Assembly: GCA_947450675.1 (NCBI GenBank)
Contig: CANFWI010000008.1
Location: 1-64,000 of the forward strand
DNA: 64,000 bases
Source of the DNA: Comamonadaceae bacterium
GTDB lineage: Bacteria > Pseudomonadota > Gammaproteobacteria > Burkholderiales > Burkholderiaceae_C
Reading direction: 5' to 3'
The notes under the pieces are model-generated. The model had not been told where the DNA came from and made no database searches. It was given only the letters and a program-made list of their open reading frames with translations. This document shows, piece after piece, positions 9,369-18,650 of this stretch. The number at the start of each line of letters is the position of its first letter. Position 1 is the first letter of the stretch. Both the position numbers and the translations under genes were made by a program.

Positions 9369-9866
9369 TCAACTCTTGCTCTTTTTAATAAAAATCACCC
9401 GATCGACGACAGAATCACCATTTCCGTCGATTTTGAGCACTATTTCGGCGTCAAAAGCATGCGCTGATTTGTAATGCGTTTGATCCGACACACTTTTAAA
9501 CATGTCGGACGCAGACCACAAACTCGTCACCAGACTGATGATCAAGAAAGGGTTTTTGGGGGTCACGCTGGGTTTGGGAGGCAAAACCTTGACAGAACCG
9601 CCACCCGCCTCGACAGAAACCATCCAGTGCTGAAGCCGGTCAGGCAGTGCGCTCGGAGTGACTTTGTCAAAGAAAGCAACTTCAACTTTGGTCAGTGGCT
9701 CTGCCAAGGCTGCCGTCAGCTCACGGTCGAAGCTTTTTAAATCGACGAACGTCAACTCAGGTTTTGCCGTGGCTTGGTTGGCAGTCGGTGGTGTGTTTGA
9801 TGCGCAAGCGCTCAACAACAAGAACGCCGACAGAACTAATTGACTTCGAAATTTGTAATTTTTCAT
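9369..9866 (-). CDS. putative lipoprotein of unknown function
   Basis: Start at ATG 9866 (MKNYKF). Lipobox LLSAC. 4-nt gap to OmpA-like gene. Confidence 0.75.
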   Translation of the reverse strand: MKNYKFRSQLVLSAFLLLSACASNTPPTANQATAKPELTFVDLKSFDRELTAALAEPLTKVEVAFFDKVTPSALPDRLQHWMVSVEAGGGSVKVLPPKPSVTPKNPFLIISLVTSLWSASDMFKSVSDQTHYKSAHAFDAEIVLKIDGNGDSVVDRVIFIKKSKS

Positions 9867-10086
9867 AACCAACAAACATTCAATACTCTTGAAATCACAT
9901 TATGCGCGCCGAATTTGTCTCTTTTAATACATTTATCTGAGCTTACACAATGACGTTTCAATGTTTCACTGGGCTTGGATACGAAGGTGGTGATTAAAAG
10001 ACTGAACGTTGTTTTTTCGCCAACAAAAAGAGACCACCCCGAAAGTTGCGCATTCAAGCCTCCGGCCCTTGCGGACCAAGCAGCCT

Positions 10087-10980
10087 TCAAAAGGTCTTGA
10101 GGCTGACAATCAAGTTGCGCAGCCATCGGTTGCCGGCATCCATGTCTTGACGTCCATGCCAGTGCTGCATAAATTTCATGGGGGGCAGCTCAAATGGCAG
10201 CTTCACCTTTTTTAACTGCGCGTGCTGCATCAACACGTCTGCTACGCGGACTGGCGTCGTCATCAAATAGTGGGTCGAGGCAAGGATCGTGGCTACGGAT
10301 GTGTAGTTTGAAAGATTGGCTGCAAATTTTCGATAAATCCCCAAGCTCTCGAGGTGCTTATTCACCAAATAAAATCCACTGGTCTGGTTTCTAATCGTCA
10401 GATGCCTGACTTCCTTATACTGCTCACGCGTGATTTCATCACCAATTTCAAGATGATTCCTTGAAATCAGCCCCACATAGCTTGAATCAAATAGCAGTTG
10501 TTGAAAATAATGCGCTTTGATCGGGTGAGCGATACCAAGAGCCAAGTCGACAAGCCCCTCTGAAAGCTCATTTTCGACATTTGCGGTGATGTTTGACACC
10601 TCCACCCGAACTCTGGGTGCGACGGTGTTGAGCCGCTCTAGCAGAGGGGGAAGCCACAGAAGTTGCCCAAAGTCCGACATGGCCACGTTAAACACCCGAT
10701 CCGACTCCTCAGGAACGAAGTTCAATTGAAAGCTCAAAGACTCTTGCAGGCTGTCCGCAGATTTTTTTATCGACGGAAAGAGTGCATGTGCAAAAAGTGT
10801 CGGCTCCATGCACTTGGGGGTTCGGACAAACAAAGGATCGTCAAAATGATCCTTCAAGCGCTTCAGCGCCAAACTGACGCCAGGCTGAGACAACCCTAAA
10901 GCGCTAGAGGACTTGGATAAATTCCCAGTTTCGTACACCTTAAGAAATACCAATAATAAATTTAAATCTATATTTTTAAT
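10087..10980 (-). CDS. LysR family transcriptional regulator (probable ATT start)
   Basis: Track begins at TTG 10953. In-frame upstream codons give (ATT)KNIDLNLLLVFLKVYETGNLSKSS, the normal LysR N-terminus, with GGAG 8 nt upstream of ATT. Confidence 0.75.
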   Translation of the reverse strand: MKNIDLNLLLVFLKVYETGNLSKSSSALGLSQPGVSLALKRLKDHFDDPLFVRTPKCMEPTLFAHALFPSIKKSADSLQESLSFQLNFVPEESDRVFNVAMSDFGQLLWLPPLLERLNTVAPRVRVEVSNITANVENELSEGLVDLALGIAHPIKAHYFQQLLFDSSYVGLISRNHLEIGDEITREQYKEVRHLTIRNQTSGFYLVNKHLESLGIYRKFAANLSNYTSVATILASTHYLMTTPVRVADVLMQHAQLKKVKLPFELPPMKFMQHWHGRQDMDAGNRWLRNLIVSLKTF

Positions 10981-11397
10981 TTGTATAACTCCGGATTATA
11001 TTAATTATAAAATTTAATTTATAGACGCTACATCTTCACCAATGCAGAATCAAGTATTAAATTAGCCGCATGGTAGTTTACTCTGCAAATAGTTAATTAT
11101 TTTATAATTCAAAACAATTTCACTGCGGCACTCATGCAATATTTAGCTTTTTCACTTACCATTATTAAAGTATTCGCCTACTTGGTAGGCCGCGACGTGT
11201 TGGTGATGACCGACGCTCCAGGCAAGTCCTTGTTTGACTTCAAGCGTTGGCCGCATGGGCGACAGGGTTGCGAATACTTCGGGCTGGGGTTGCATGTGGT
11301 CGTCTCCCGACTTCGCATGCCCCCTCCTGAAAATCGAACTTGACATCAACCCATCACGGCCGGCTTGACCAACAAAACACGGCTCGTGACACCAGGG

Positions 11398-11575
11398 TCA
11401 GTTTATAGCGGTGCCGATCTGCGCTTCCTCCAAAGCGAGCTCAGCCAACTCGGCTTCTGTGAACACCCGCGATCGGGTGTGAAAAGCTTTCCCTTCTGAC
11501 CCATCCAACGAGAACGTACCGCCTGTCCCGTCAATGACGTCAATGATGAGCTGCATGTGCTGACGAACAAAAACT
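11398..11575 (-). pseudogene. remnant of DUF779 family gene (C-terminal part only)
   Basis: Minus-strand translation VFVRQHMQLIIDVIDGTGGTFSLDGSEGKAFHTRSRVFTEAELAEL... resembles the DUF779 C-terminus. In-frame TGA directly upstream, no N-terminal half. Confidence 0.55.
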
Positions 11576-11676
11576 CATCATTGAAGCGGAGTTTCTATGG
11601 GCCTCGCGTGATCAGGAGGGCCGAGCCCAAGGTTATTTGGCACTCAGCAAAACCATGAAAAATAACGCTCAAAGCA

Positions 11677-12177
11677 TCATTGCGATTGATCTTTCGTCTC
11701 TTCCGAGACTTCGGATTCACGCTGAATGCCCAATAGCTTTTTGGTGAATTGCTCCAGCGGACCGCCCACCATCAAGATCAACAGCATGGCTGACAGTGCG
11801 CACACACCGAGCACATAAAACCCCGCCCCGAAGGTCGCACCCAAGATAGAACAAGCCCAAAGACTGGCGGCGGTCGTCAGGCCATGGATGTTTTGAGAAT
11901 TTGCTTGGTGAATGATCACACCGGCACCCAAAAAACCGATGCCGGTGATCAAGCCTTGGAGCACACGACTCGACGATTGCACATCTGCGTTGGGAAAACT
12001 GCCGATCAATAGCATCACCAGCGCAGACCCCAGCGCCACCAAAGAATGCGTGCGGATGCCCGCAGATTTGTGGTGTATCCAGCGGTTCAGCCCCAGGGTG
12101 ATGCCCGCCAGCAAGGCGAGACCCAGTCTGAACAAAATGTCAGGGCTTGTATTCATCGCGTCTATGGTCATGGTCAA
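11677..12177 (-). CDS. MgtC/SapB family membrane protein
   Basis: RLGLALLAGITLGLNRW...GIRTHSLVALGSAL...GIGFLGAGVI motifs. Confidence 0.9.
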   Translation of the reverse strand: MTMTIDAMNTSPDILFRLGLALLAGITLGLNRWIHHKSAGIRTHSLVALGSALVMLLIGSFPNADVQSSSRVLQGLITGIGFLGAGVIIHQANSQNIHGLTTAASLWACSILGATFGAGFYVLGVCALSAMLLILMVGGPLEQFTKKLLGIQRESEVSEETKDQSQ

Positions 12178-12509
12178 GCCTGAACGAAGCCGGGAAGATA
12201 GCTGGCTTCTGGGTGCCGCGCTAACGCCAGTGCCGAGGCCACAGCGTCATCCATGGATTGTTGAAGTTGCTGCTTTTTGATTCTGGAACGGAAGTAGTCT
12301 GCCCAGAGAAACTCACTGAATGGCGTGACGTCTTTGGCAAACGCACCCGCCTTGCGAGCCAAACCCGCCAAGCTGCGGTAGGGCAATTTATGGGACAGGC
12401 GTTGCCATTCAGCCCGCTTTTGACTCACTTCCACGTAACCAAAGGCCCCTTGCGTCGGCAACAGCTCAGACAAATTGGCTTGTATCGCGTGGTGGTGTAA
12501 GGGGGTCAT
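12174..12509 (-). CDS. ParB-like (ParBc_2-type) protein, apparently internally shortened
   Basis: LLPTQGAFGYVEVSQKRAEW N-terminal motif joined to LPYRSLAGLARKAGAFAKDVTPFSEFLWADYFR C-terminal motif. Confidence 0.55.
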   Translation of the reverse strand: MTPLHHHAIQANLSELLPTQGAFGYVEVSQKRAEWQRLSHKLPYRSLAGLARKAGAFAKDVTPFSEFLWADYFRSRIKKQQLQQSMDDAVASALALARHPEASYLPGFVQA

Positions 12510-13512
12510 GGGGCGCCTGAACAGGGAAAACAGCTAATGGTAGTTTGCCAGACAGGGCGCGGAGTAAATTACTGGTCGCCATTTGTGCCATAGCGTAGCG
12601 CGTTTCATGCGTAGCCGAGCCGATGTGCGGCAAGGCGGTGACTTTGGGATGCGTGCGCAGCGGGGAGTCTTGCGGCAAGGGCTCTGTGGCAAACACATCC
12701 AGCCCTGCGGCACGCAGACCGCCATGGTTCAGGGCGTCGAGCAAGGCGGCTTCCTGCACGATGGCACCGCGGGCGCCGTTGACAAAGATGGCGCCCGGCT
12801 TCATCAGCGCAAACTCACGCGCCCCGATCAAGCCGCGCGTTTCATCCGACAAGGGCAGCACCACCGCAACGATGTCGGCTCGCTGCAGCAGATCATCCAG
12901 CCCTGCAGGCGTCACCTTACCGACCAGCTCAGGCGCGTCTTGCGCGACATTGACTTCGCGTCGGTTGTTGTACAAAACAGGCATGCCAAAACCCAAGGCA
13001 GCACGCCGTGCCACAGCTTGGCCGATGCGGCCAAAACCCAAAATGCCCAGCGTTTTGCCGTGCACGTCCCAACCAAAAAGATTGGTGTCGATATTGCGTG
13101 TCCAGCGGCCCTCGCGCACATGGTTGGAGAGTTCCACCAGACGTCTGCTGGCAGCCATGATGAGCGAAAAAATGGTGTCGGCGGTGGTCTCTGTCAGCAC
13201 ACCGGGCGTATGGCACAGCATGATGCCGCGCTCGGCCAGCGCTTGCAGCGCGTAGTTATCCACGCCGACCGACACGCTGGAAATCACTTGCAGATGCGGC
13301 GCGCTGGCCAACACAGCGGCATCTATTTTGAAGCTGGAACCGATCATGCCTTCTGTCGTGGCCAGGGCTGCATGGAAAGCCGCCACTTGCTCTGGTAATC
13401 GGGGGTTGGCCACGGTCACGTCATGCTCTGCTTGCAGCCTGGCCAGTTGATCGGGCGGCAACTCTCTGAAGACAAGGACTTTGCGGCGTGTCATGTCAGC
13501 GGTTGTTTGCAT
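12466..13512 (-). CDS. D-isomer-specific 2-hydroxyacid dehydrogenase (2-ketogluconate/glyoxylate reductase-like)
   Basis: GKTLGILGFGRIGQAVARR NAD-binding motif, NGARGAIV, LPHIGSATHETR. Confidence 0.9.
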   Translation of the reverse strand: MQTTADMTRRKVLVFRELPPDQLARLQAEHDVTVANPRLPEQVAAFHAALATTEGMIGSSFKIDAAVLASAPHLQVISSVSVGVDNYALQALAERGIMLCHTPGVLTETTADTIFSLIMAASRRLVELSNHVREGRWTRNIDTNLFGWDVHGKTLGILGFGRIGQAVARRAALGFGMPVLYNNRREVNVAQDAPELVGKVTPAGLDDLLQRADIVAVVLPLSDETRGLIGAREFALMKPGAIFVNGARGAIVQEAALLDALNHGGLRAAGLDVFATEPLPQDSPLRTHPKVTALPHIGSATHETRYAMAQMATSNLLRALSGKLPLAVFPVQAPHDPLTPPRDTSQFV

Positions 13513-13515
13513 GAA

Positions 13516-14454
13516 TCAAAGTTTGGCTTCAAGCAACTCGGCGCGGGTCGGCAAACCTTCGCTGTCACCCAAGACCTGCACAGCGCGGGCACCGATCCAT
13601 GCGCCCCGCCTGACGGCCTCGGGCACATTCAAGCCCTCCAGCAAAGCACTGATGACGCCCACCGCAAAACCGTCGCCGGCGCCCACTGTGTCCACGACCG
13701 TGTCCACGGGAAATCCAGCGACGTAAGCGCTGCCGGCTTCGCCGTCGAAATAAGCGCCCTCACTGCCAAGCTTGACGACCACCAACTGGGCACCGCGCTG
13801 CCGATAAAAACGGGCAACGCCTTCGGGTGAATCTTCGCCGGTGAGGAAGCGCCCTTCTTCGAGACCGGGCAAGACCCAGTGGGCACGTGTGGCGAGGTCG
13901 TTGATCTCCTCGCGCATCTTGTCTGGCGTGGCCCACAGCGTGGGTCGAAGATTCGGGTCAAAAGAAACACTGCGGCCAGCGGCACGCATCAAGTCCATGG
14001 TTTTGCGGGCTGCCGGCAAGGTGGTGGCCGAGACAGCGGCAAAGACGCCGGTGGCATGCAAGTGCCGCGCGCTCAGCAACCAATCGACGTCGATGTCTGC
14101 CACCCCCATGTGGCTGGCGGCCGAGCCGGCGCGGTGGTACTCAACCGGCGGGTCGCTGCCATCGCTGACTTGGCCCTTGAACTGGAAACCAGTTTTTTGA
14201 GTCGGGACGCAGACCACGTGCGAACAGTCGACACCTTCGCTGCTCATGGCTGAGAGCAAATAGCGCCCCATGGAATCGGTGCCCAAACGACTGGCCCAAC
14301 CGACCGTCAAACCCAGCCGCGCGAGTCCAATGGCGACATTGGTTTCAGCGCCAGCGGTGCGCTTGTGAAAGCCTTGCACCAACTCCAATGGACCGGGCTG
14401 GTCGGCGACCAGCATCAGCATGGCTTCGCCAAAAGTAACAACGTCAGTGCGCAT
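13516..14454 (-). CDS. PfkB family sugar kinase (2-dehydro-3-deoxygluconokinase-like)
   Basis: N-terminal [11 protein letters not shown]-terminal [12 protein letters not shown]. Confidence 0.88.
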   Translation of the reverse strand: MRTDVVTFGEAMLMLVADQPGPLELVQGFHKRTAGAETNVAIGLARLGLTVGWASRLGTDSMGRYLLSAMSSEGVDCSHVVCVPTQKTGFQFKGQVSDGSDPPVEYHRAGSAASHMGVADIDVDWLLSARHLHATGVFAAVSATTLPAARKTMDLMRAAGRSVSFDPNLRPTLWATPDKMREEINDLATRAHWVLPGLEEGRFLTGEDSPEGVARFYRQRGAQLVVVKLGSEGAYFDGEAGSAYVAGFPVDTVVDTVGAGDGFAVGVISALLEGLNVPEAVRRGAWIGARAVQVLGDSEGLPTRAELLEAKL

Positions 14455-15232
14455 GCCGCGAATTCAGAATTTGTCCTAAGAAATTACGCGTTGTCTCGTG
14501 CTGTGGGTTGCTGAAGAATTGCTGCGGCGGCGCCTCTTCAATGATCTTGCCTTCAGCCATGAAAATCACCCGGTCGGCCACGCTGCGGGCAAAGCCCATC
14601 TCGTGCGTGACGCAGAGCATGGTCATGCCCTCTTCCGCCAAACTCACCATGGTGTCCAGCACTTCCTTGACCATCTCCGGGTCCAGCGCCGACGTCGGCT
14701 CGTCAAACAACATGATCTTGGGCGTCATGCACAAGGCGCGCGCAATCGCCACCCGCTGCTGCTGACCACCCGACAACTGACTCGGGTATTTGTGCGCTTG
14801 CTCTGGAATGCGCACGCGCTTGAGGAACTTCATGGCGATGCTCTCTGCCTCATCACGGCCCAGGCCGCGTGAGCGCATCGGCGCCAACATGCAATTTTGC
14901 AACACGGTGAGGTGCGGAAACAAGTTGAACTGCTGGAACACCATGCCAACTTCTTGCCGCACCGAATCCACGTTTTTGCCGCCGGCCGTCAGGTCGATAC
15001 CGTTCACCACAATGCGCCCGGCCTGCACTGTCTCCAGCCGGTTGATGCAGCGAATCAGGGTCGACTTGCCCGAGCCCGAGGGCCCGCAAACCACAATGCG
15101 CTCTCCCGCCCGCACGTTCAAGTTGATGTCCGTCAGCACCTGAAACTTGCCAAACCATTTGTCCACCGCTTCTATGCGGATGATGGGTTCGGCGTCTGGT
15201 GTGTTGGAGGGGGACTGCATTGTGTCTGTCAT
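14444..15232 (-). CDS. amino acid ABC transporter ATP-binding protein
   Basis: Walker [10 protein letters not shown], signature LSGGQQQR, Walker [15 protein letters not shown]. Confidence 0.93.
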   Translation of the reverse strand: MTDTMQSPSNTPDAEPIIRIEAVDKWFGKFQVLTDINLNVRAGERIVVCGPSGSGKSTLIRCINRLETVQAGRIVVNGIDLTAGGKNVDSVRQEVGMVFQQFNLFPHLTVLQNCMLAPMRSRGLGRDEAESIAMKFLKRVRIPEQAHKYPSQLSGGQQQRVAIARALCMTPKIMLFDEPTSALDPEMVKEVLDTMVSLAEEGMTMLCVTHEMGFARSVADRVIFMAEGKIIEEAPPQQFFSNPQHETTRNFLGQILNSRHAH

Positions 15233-15244
15233 GAAAGCACCAGC

Positions 15245-16051
15245 TTATTGCATTTTTGGCAGGTCGGTTTCCAACCATTTGCGGTACAACTTGTTGAGCT
15301 CACCGTTGGCAGTGTTGCGGGCCACGAAGTCATCGACGGTTTTCAGCAGCTCGGCCTGGCCGGGGCGCATGGCTACCGCCATGACTTGCTGGCGCAACAG
15401 GAATTTGTTTTCGTAGGTGTTGGCGGGTGCGCGTTTTTCGATTTGCGCGGCCACGGTGGTCGAGCAACCAATGGCATCGACTTGGCCCGACATCAAGGCT
15501 TGCATGGCCGACGCGTCGTCGTCAAAGCGGCGGATCTCGGTGCCTTCGGGGGCGACGGCGGTCAAGGCAACGTCTTGGGTGCTGGCGCGGGCCACACCCA
15601 CACGTTTGCCTTTGAGGTCAGCGGCCGACTTGATGCTCGCTTTTTTGTCACCAAACAGAACGATGCTGGCTGCTGCGTAGGGCTTGGAGAACTGCACCTG
15701 CTTGGCGCGCTCTGGTGTGACCGCCAGCGAGGCGACCAGCAAGTCAACCTTGTTGGTCAACAAGAAAGGGATGCGGTTGGGGCCAGTCACGGGAACCAGA
15801 TTGACCTTGACGCCGAGGTCTTTGGCCATCAGGCGCGCCACGTCAGCGTCATAGCCGTCGGGCTGGTTGCTGCTGTTCATGGTGCCATAGGGTGGAAAGT
15901 CCACCAGCATGCCGATCGTCAGTTCGCCTTTTTTCTTGATCTCAGCGACGGTCTGCGCGCTGGCCGCAGGGACCCAAGCAGACAGGGTAGCGGCTAGGCC
16001 CAGTGCCAGGGCGGTGCCCGTGAAAAGACGGCGTTGCATAAGCTTGATCAT
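15245..16051 (-). CDS. amino acid-type ABC transporter substrate-binding protein
   Basis: Signal peptide, KKKGELTIGMLVDFPPYG...GYDADVARLMAKDLGV (SBP_bac_3). Confidence 0.92.
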   Translation of the reverse strand: MIKLMQRRLFTGTALALGLAATLSAWVPAASAQTVAEIKKKGELTIGMLVDFPPYGTMNSSNQPDGYDADVARLMAKDLGVKVNLVPVTGPNRIPFLLTNKVDLLVASLAVTPERAKQVQFSKPYAAASIVLFGDKKASIKSAADLKGKRVGVARASTQDVALTAVAPEGTEIRRFDDDASAMQALMSGQVDAIGCSTTVAAQIEKRAPANTYENKFLLRQQVMAVAMRPGQAELLKTVDDFVARNTANGELNKLYRKWLETDLPKMQ

Positions 16052-16103
16052 GGTGAAGTCTCCGGTTTTAGTGGTCAAAAATGATGAGGGAAAAAGACAA
16101 GGC

Positions 16104-16757
16104 TCAACGAGAAAGCGCTGCCGCTTGGCGGCGTTCTATGCGGGCGGCCAGCAAAGACAAAGGCCAACACAGCACAAAATAAATAGCCGCCACCGCACTG
16201 AAGACGATCAGCGGCTGAAAGGTCGCGTTGTTGATGATCTGCCCAGCGCGGGTGATTTCAACAAAGCCAATGATGGCGGCCAGCGATGTGCCTTTGATGA
16301 TCTGCACCATGTAGCCGACCGTGGGTGCCAGCGCAATTTTGAAAGCTTGCGGCAAGACCACGTCGCGCATGCGAGACACATAAGGCAAGCTGAGTGCGTG
16401 CGCGGCCTCCCATTGCCCGCCCGGGATGGCCTGAATGCAGCCACGCCAGATCTCGCCCAAGAAGGCACTGCTGTTCAGAATCAGGGCCGCACCCGCAGCC
16501 ACCCACAGGTTGATTTCGATCCCCAAGACCGGCGCGCCAAAAAACACCAGAAAGAGCTGCAACAGCAAAGGGGTGCCTTGGAAAACCTGAATGAAGATGC
16601 CAGACAACAGGCGCGCAACGGCGTTGTGCGAGGTGCGGCTGAGCGCAATGATCAAACCGCCGATCGCGCCGCCGATGAAGGCCATCATCGACAGCGCCAC
16701 CGTCCACTTGGCAGCCTCCAGAATGAACAAAAATTCAGACAAGCCAAACGTGCGCAT
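16104..16757 (-). CDS. amino acid ABC transporter permease
   Basis: His/Glu/Gln family permease: FQGTPLLLQLF, GEIWRGCIQAIPGGQWEAAHAL. Confidence 0.92.
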   Translation of the reverse strand: MRTFGLSEFLFILEAAKWTVALSMMAFIGGAIGGLIIALSRTSHNAVARLLSGIFIQVFQGTPLLLQLFLVFFGAPVLGIEINLWVAAGAALILNSSAFLGEIWRGCIQAIPGGQWEAAHALSLPYVSRMRDVVLPQAFKIALAPTVGYMVQIIKGTSLAAIIGFVEITRAGQIINNATFQPLIVFSAVAAIYFVLCWPLSLLAARIERRQAAALSR

Positions 16758-17428
16758 CAGCGACCTGCCGGGTAGTTAAGAGCCATCCGGTAAATCACCC
16801 GGAACAGTGCAGAAAACGAGAGCGCCAGCAGCAGATAGATGCCGGCCACGACGATGTAAATCTCGAAACTGCGGAAGGTCTGCGACTGCAAGTTGGCCGC
16901 GACCGAGGTCAGGTCGTCTGCAGAAATAGCCGACACCACGGCCGAGCTGAGCATCAGCAAAATGAACTGACTCGTCAGCGCGGGGTACACCGTGCGCAGC
17001 GCCGGTTTCAAAATCACAAAGCGAAAGATCTCGTGGCGCTTCAGGTTGAGCGCCAAACCGGCTTCGATCTGCCCCTTCGGAATCGACTCAATACCGGCGC
17101 GGATGATTTCGGTGGCATAAGCCCCCAAGTTCACCACCATGGCAACCAAGGCGGCGGTGTAAGCCGTCCAGCGCAGGCCCAAGGCCGGCAGTGCAAAAAA
17201 GAAGAAGAACAGTTGCACCAAAAATGGCGTGTTGCGAATCAGCTCGATGTAAGCATTGATGACCCATCGCACGGGGCGCGGTCCGGCGGTCTTGCCCCAG
17301 GCGCAGACGATCGCCACCATCAACCCGAACACCATCGACAGCATGGACAACTCAATCGTGCTGAGCGTTCCTTTGACGAGTTGCGGCCAAGCGGCAAAGA
17401 CGGCATCAAATTGAAATGAATAGTTCAT
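16757..17428 (-). CDS. amino acid ABC transporter permease
   Basis: ELIRNTPFLVQLFFFFFALPALG, EIIRAGIESIPKGQIEAGLAL. Confidence 0.92.
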   Translation of the reverse strand: MNYSFQFDAVFAAWPQLVKGTLSTIELSMLSMVFGLMVAIVCAWGKTAGPRPVRWVINAYIELIRNTPFLVQLFFFFFALPALGLRWTAYTAALVAMVVNLGAYATEIIRAGIESIPKGQIEAGLALNLKRHEIFRFVILKPALRTVYPALTSQFILLMLSSAVVSAISADDLTSVAANLQSQTFRSFEIYIVVAGIYLLLALSFSALFRVIYRMALNYPAGR

Positions 17429-17478
17429 GAACAGGCGCATTCGCCAAAGAAGACACAAAAGTTGACCTGATAAGCAGC

Positions 17479-17494
17479 CTGAAACCGATTTCAG
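17479..17494. promoter_or_regulatory. candidate LacI-type operator upstream of ABC operon
   Basis: CTGAAACCGATTTCAG. Shares the CTGAAACCRATTTCAG core with 18651-18670. Confidence 0.65.
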
Positions 17495-17549
17495 TCGATT
17501 ATAAAAGGGCCTGACTGCGCCTCGTAATTATGGAAAACCCCAGTACGGA

Positions 17550-18623
17550 TTAGGTCTCGTTGTGCACCGACGACCCGCGTGCCGCCAAGCGCCCAGAGAG
17601 CAATATCTGACGCGGTGGCAGTGCCGCGCCCTTCAGCCGCTCAATCAGGCAACCCGCCGCAATTCGGCCCAATTCATCGGTCGGCTGAACGATGGTGCTC
17701 AAACCCGGTCCTATGTAAGGCGACCACTCGGTGTCGTCAAAGCCCACCAAACCCACATCAGCACCGAACTGCCAGCCAAGGCGCGCCATGGCGGCCACCA
17801 CGCGCAAAGTCACCACCGCGTTGCTGGAAACCACAGCCGCCCAGCGCTGGCCAGCACGTTGGCGCAGTTCGCACAAGGCCTTGTCCAGGGCTGGCGTGTC
17901 GTCAACGGTATTTTCAAACGTGCGCCCTTGCAGACCCGCCACGCTGGGCGCCGAATCGCTGATAAAGCGGCGAAAAGCCGTTTCGCGCTCTTCCCGGGAG
18001 CTGACGTTTTTGATCGGCTCTGAGATAAAAAGCAACTCACGGTAGCCAGCCTCGACCAAGTGGTTGGCCGCCAAACGCACAGCGCCAGCGTTGTCGAGAG
18101 ACACAAAATCCGCTTGCATCCCTTGGTGCCGCCGGTCCACCAACACTACCGGCTTGCCGTGAAGCGCGGCTTGGGCGGCGGCCTTAGCATCACGACCCAA
18201 GGTATTCAAAATAAAACCGTCTACTTGGTAAGCAGATAGCGCGGCAATGGCTTCGCTTTCACGCCGACTGTCATTGCCCAGATTGAACAGCATCAGCAGA
18301 TAGCCGGCTTCTTGGCAGGCTTTTTCGGCACCGCGCAGCACCGCCACTGAGAAGGGGTTGGTCACATCGGCCACCACCAAACCAATCAGACGCGAACGGC
18401 CGCGCTTCAAGGCCTGCGCCATTGGGCTGGGGCTGTAAGACAGGGCCGCAATAGCCACCTCCACCCGCGTCGCAATGTCTTTGGTGAGCAGGGTTTCCCG
18501 GTGATTGAGAAACCTGGAAACCGTGGCCTTAGACACCCCCGCAGCACGCGCCACGTCAGCGATGGTCGCGCGCTGAGTCGTCAATGAAAGTGGCGGCAAT
18601 GAGGAGGGTGTTGAGCTTGGCAT
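17550..18623 (-). CDS. LacI family transcriptional regulator
   Basis: TIADVARAAGVSKATVSRFLNHRE HTH; periplasmic-binding-like sensor domain. Confidence 0.93.
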   Translation of the reverse strand: MPSSTPSSLPPLSLTTQRATIADVARAAGVSKATVSRFLNHRETLLTKDIATRVEVAIAALSYSPSPMAQALKRGRSRLIGLVVADVTNPFSVAVLRGAEKACQEAGYLLMLFNLGNDSRRESEAIAALSAYQVDGFILNTLGRDAKAAAQAALHGKPVVLVDRRHQGMQADFVSLDNAGAVRLAANHLVEAGYRELLFISEPIKNVSSREERETAFRRFISDSAPSVAGLQGRTFENTVDDTPALDKALCELRQRAGQRWAAVVSSNAVVTLRVVAAMARLGWQFGADVGLVGFDDTEWSPYIGPGLSTIVQPTDELGRIAAGCLIERLKGAALPPRQILLSGRLAARGSSVHNET

Positions 18624-18650
18624 CGGCAATTAGGCAGCGTCACTTGGCTT

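Noticed and set aside
11134-11349. Overlapping small ORFs on both strands (69 and 65 aa)
   Set aside because: No recognisable product, no consistent start signals; probably part of a decayed region.
12583-13398. 271-aa plus-strand ORF
   Set aside because: Antisense to the 2-hydroxyacid dehydrogenase.
14897-15997. 366-aa plus-strand ORF over the ABC ATPase/SBP genes
   Set aside because: Shadow ORF; both minus-strand genes are clearly coding.
15909-16775. 288-aa plus-strand ORF
   Set aside because: Antisense to the SBP and permease genes; Arg/Gln/His-rich, no motifs.
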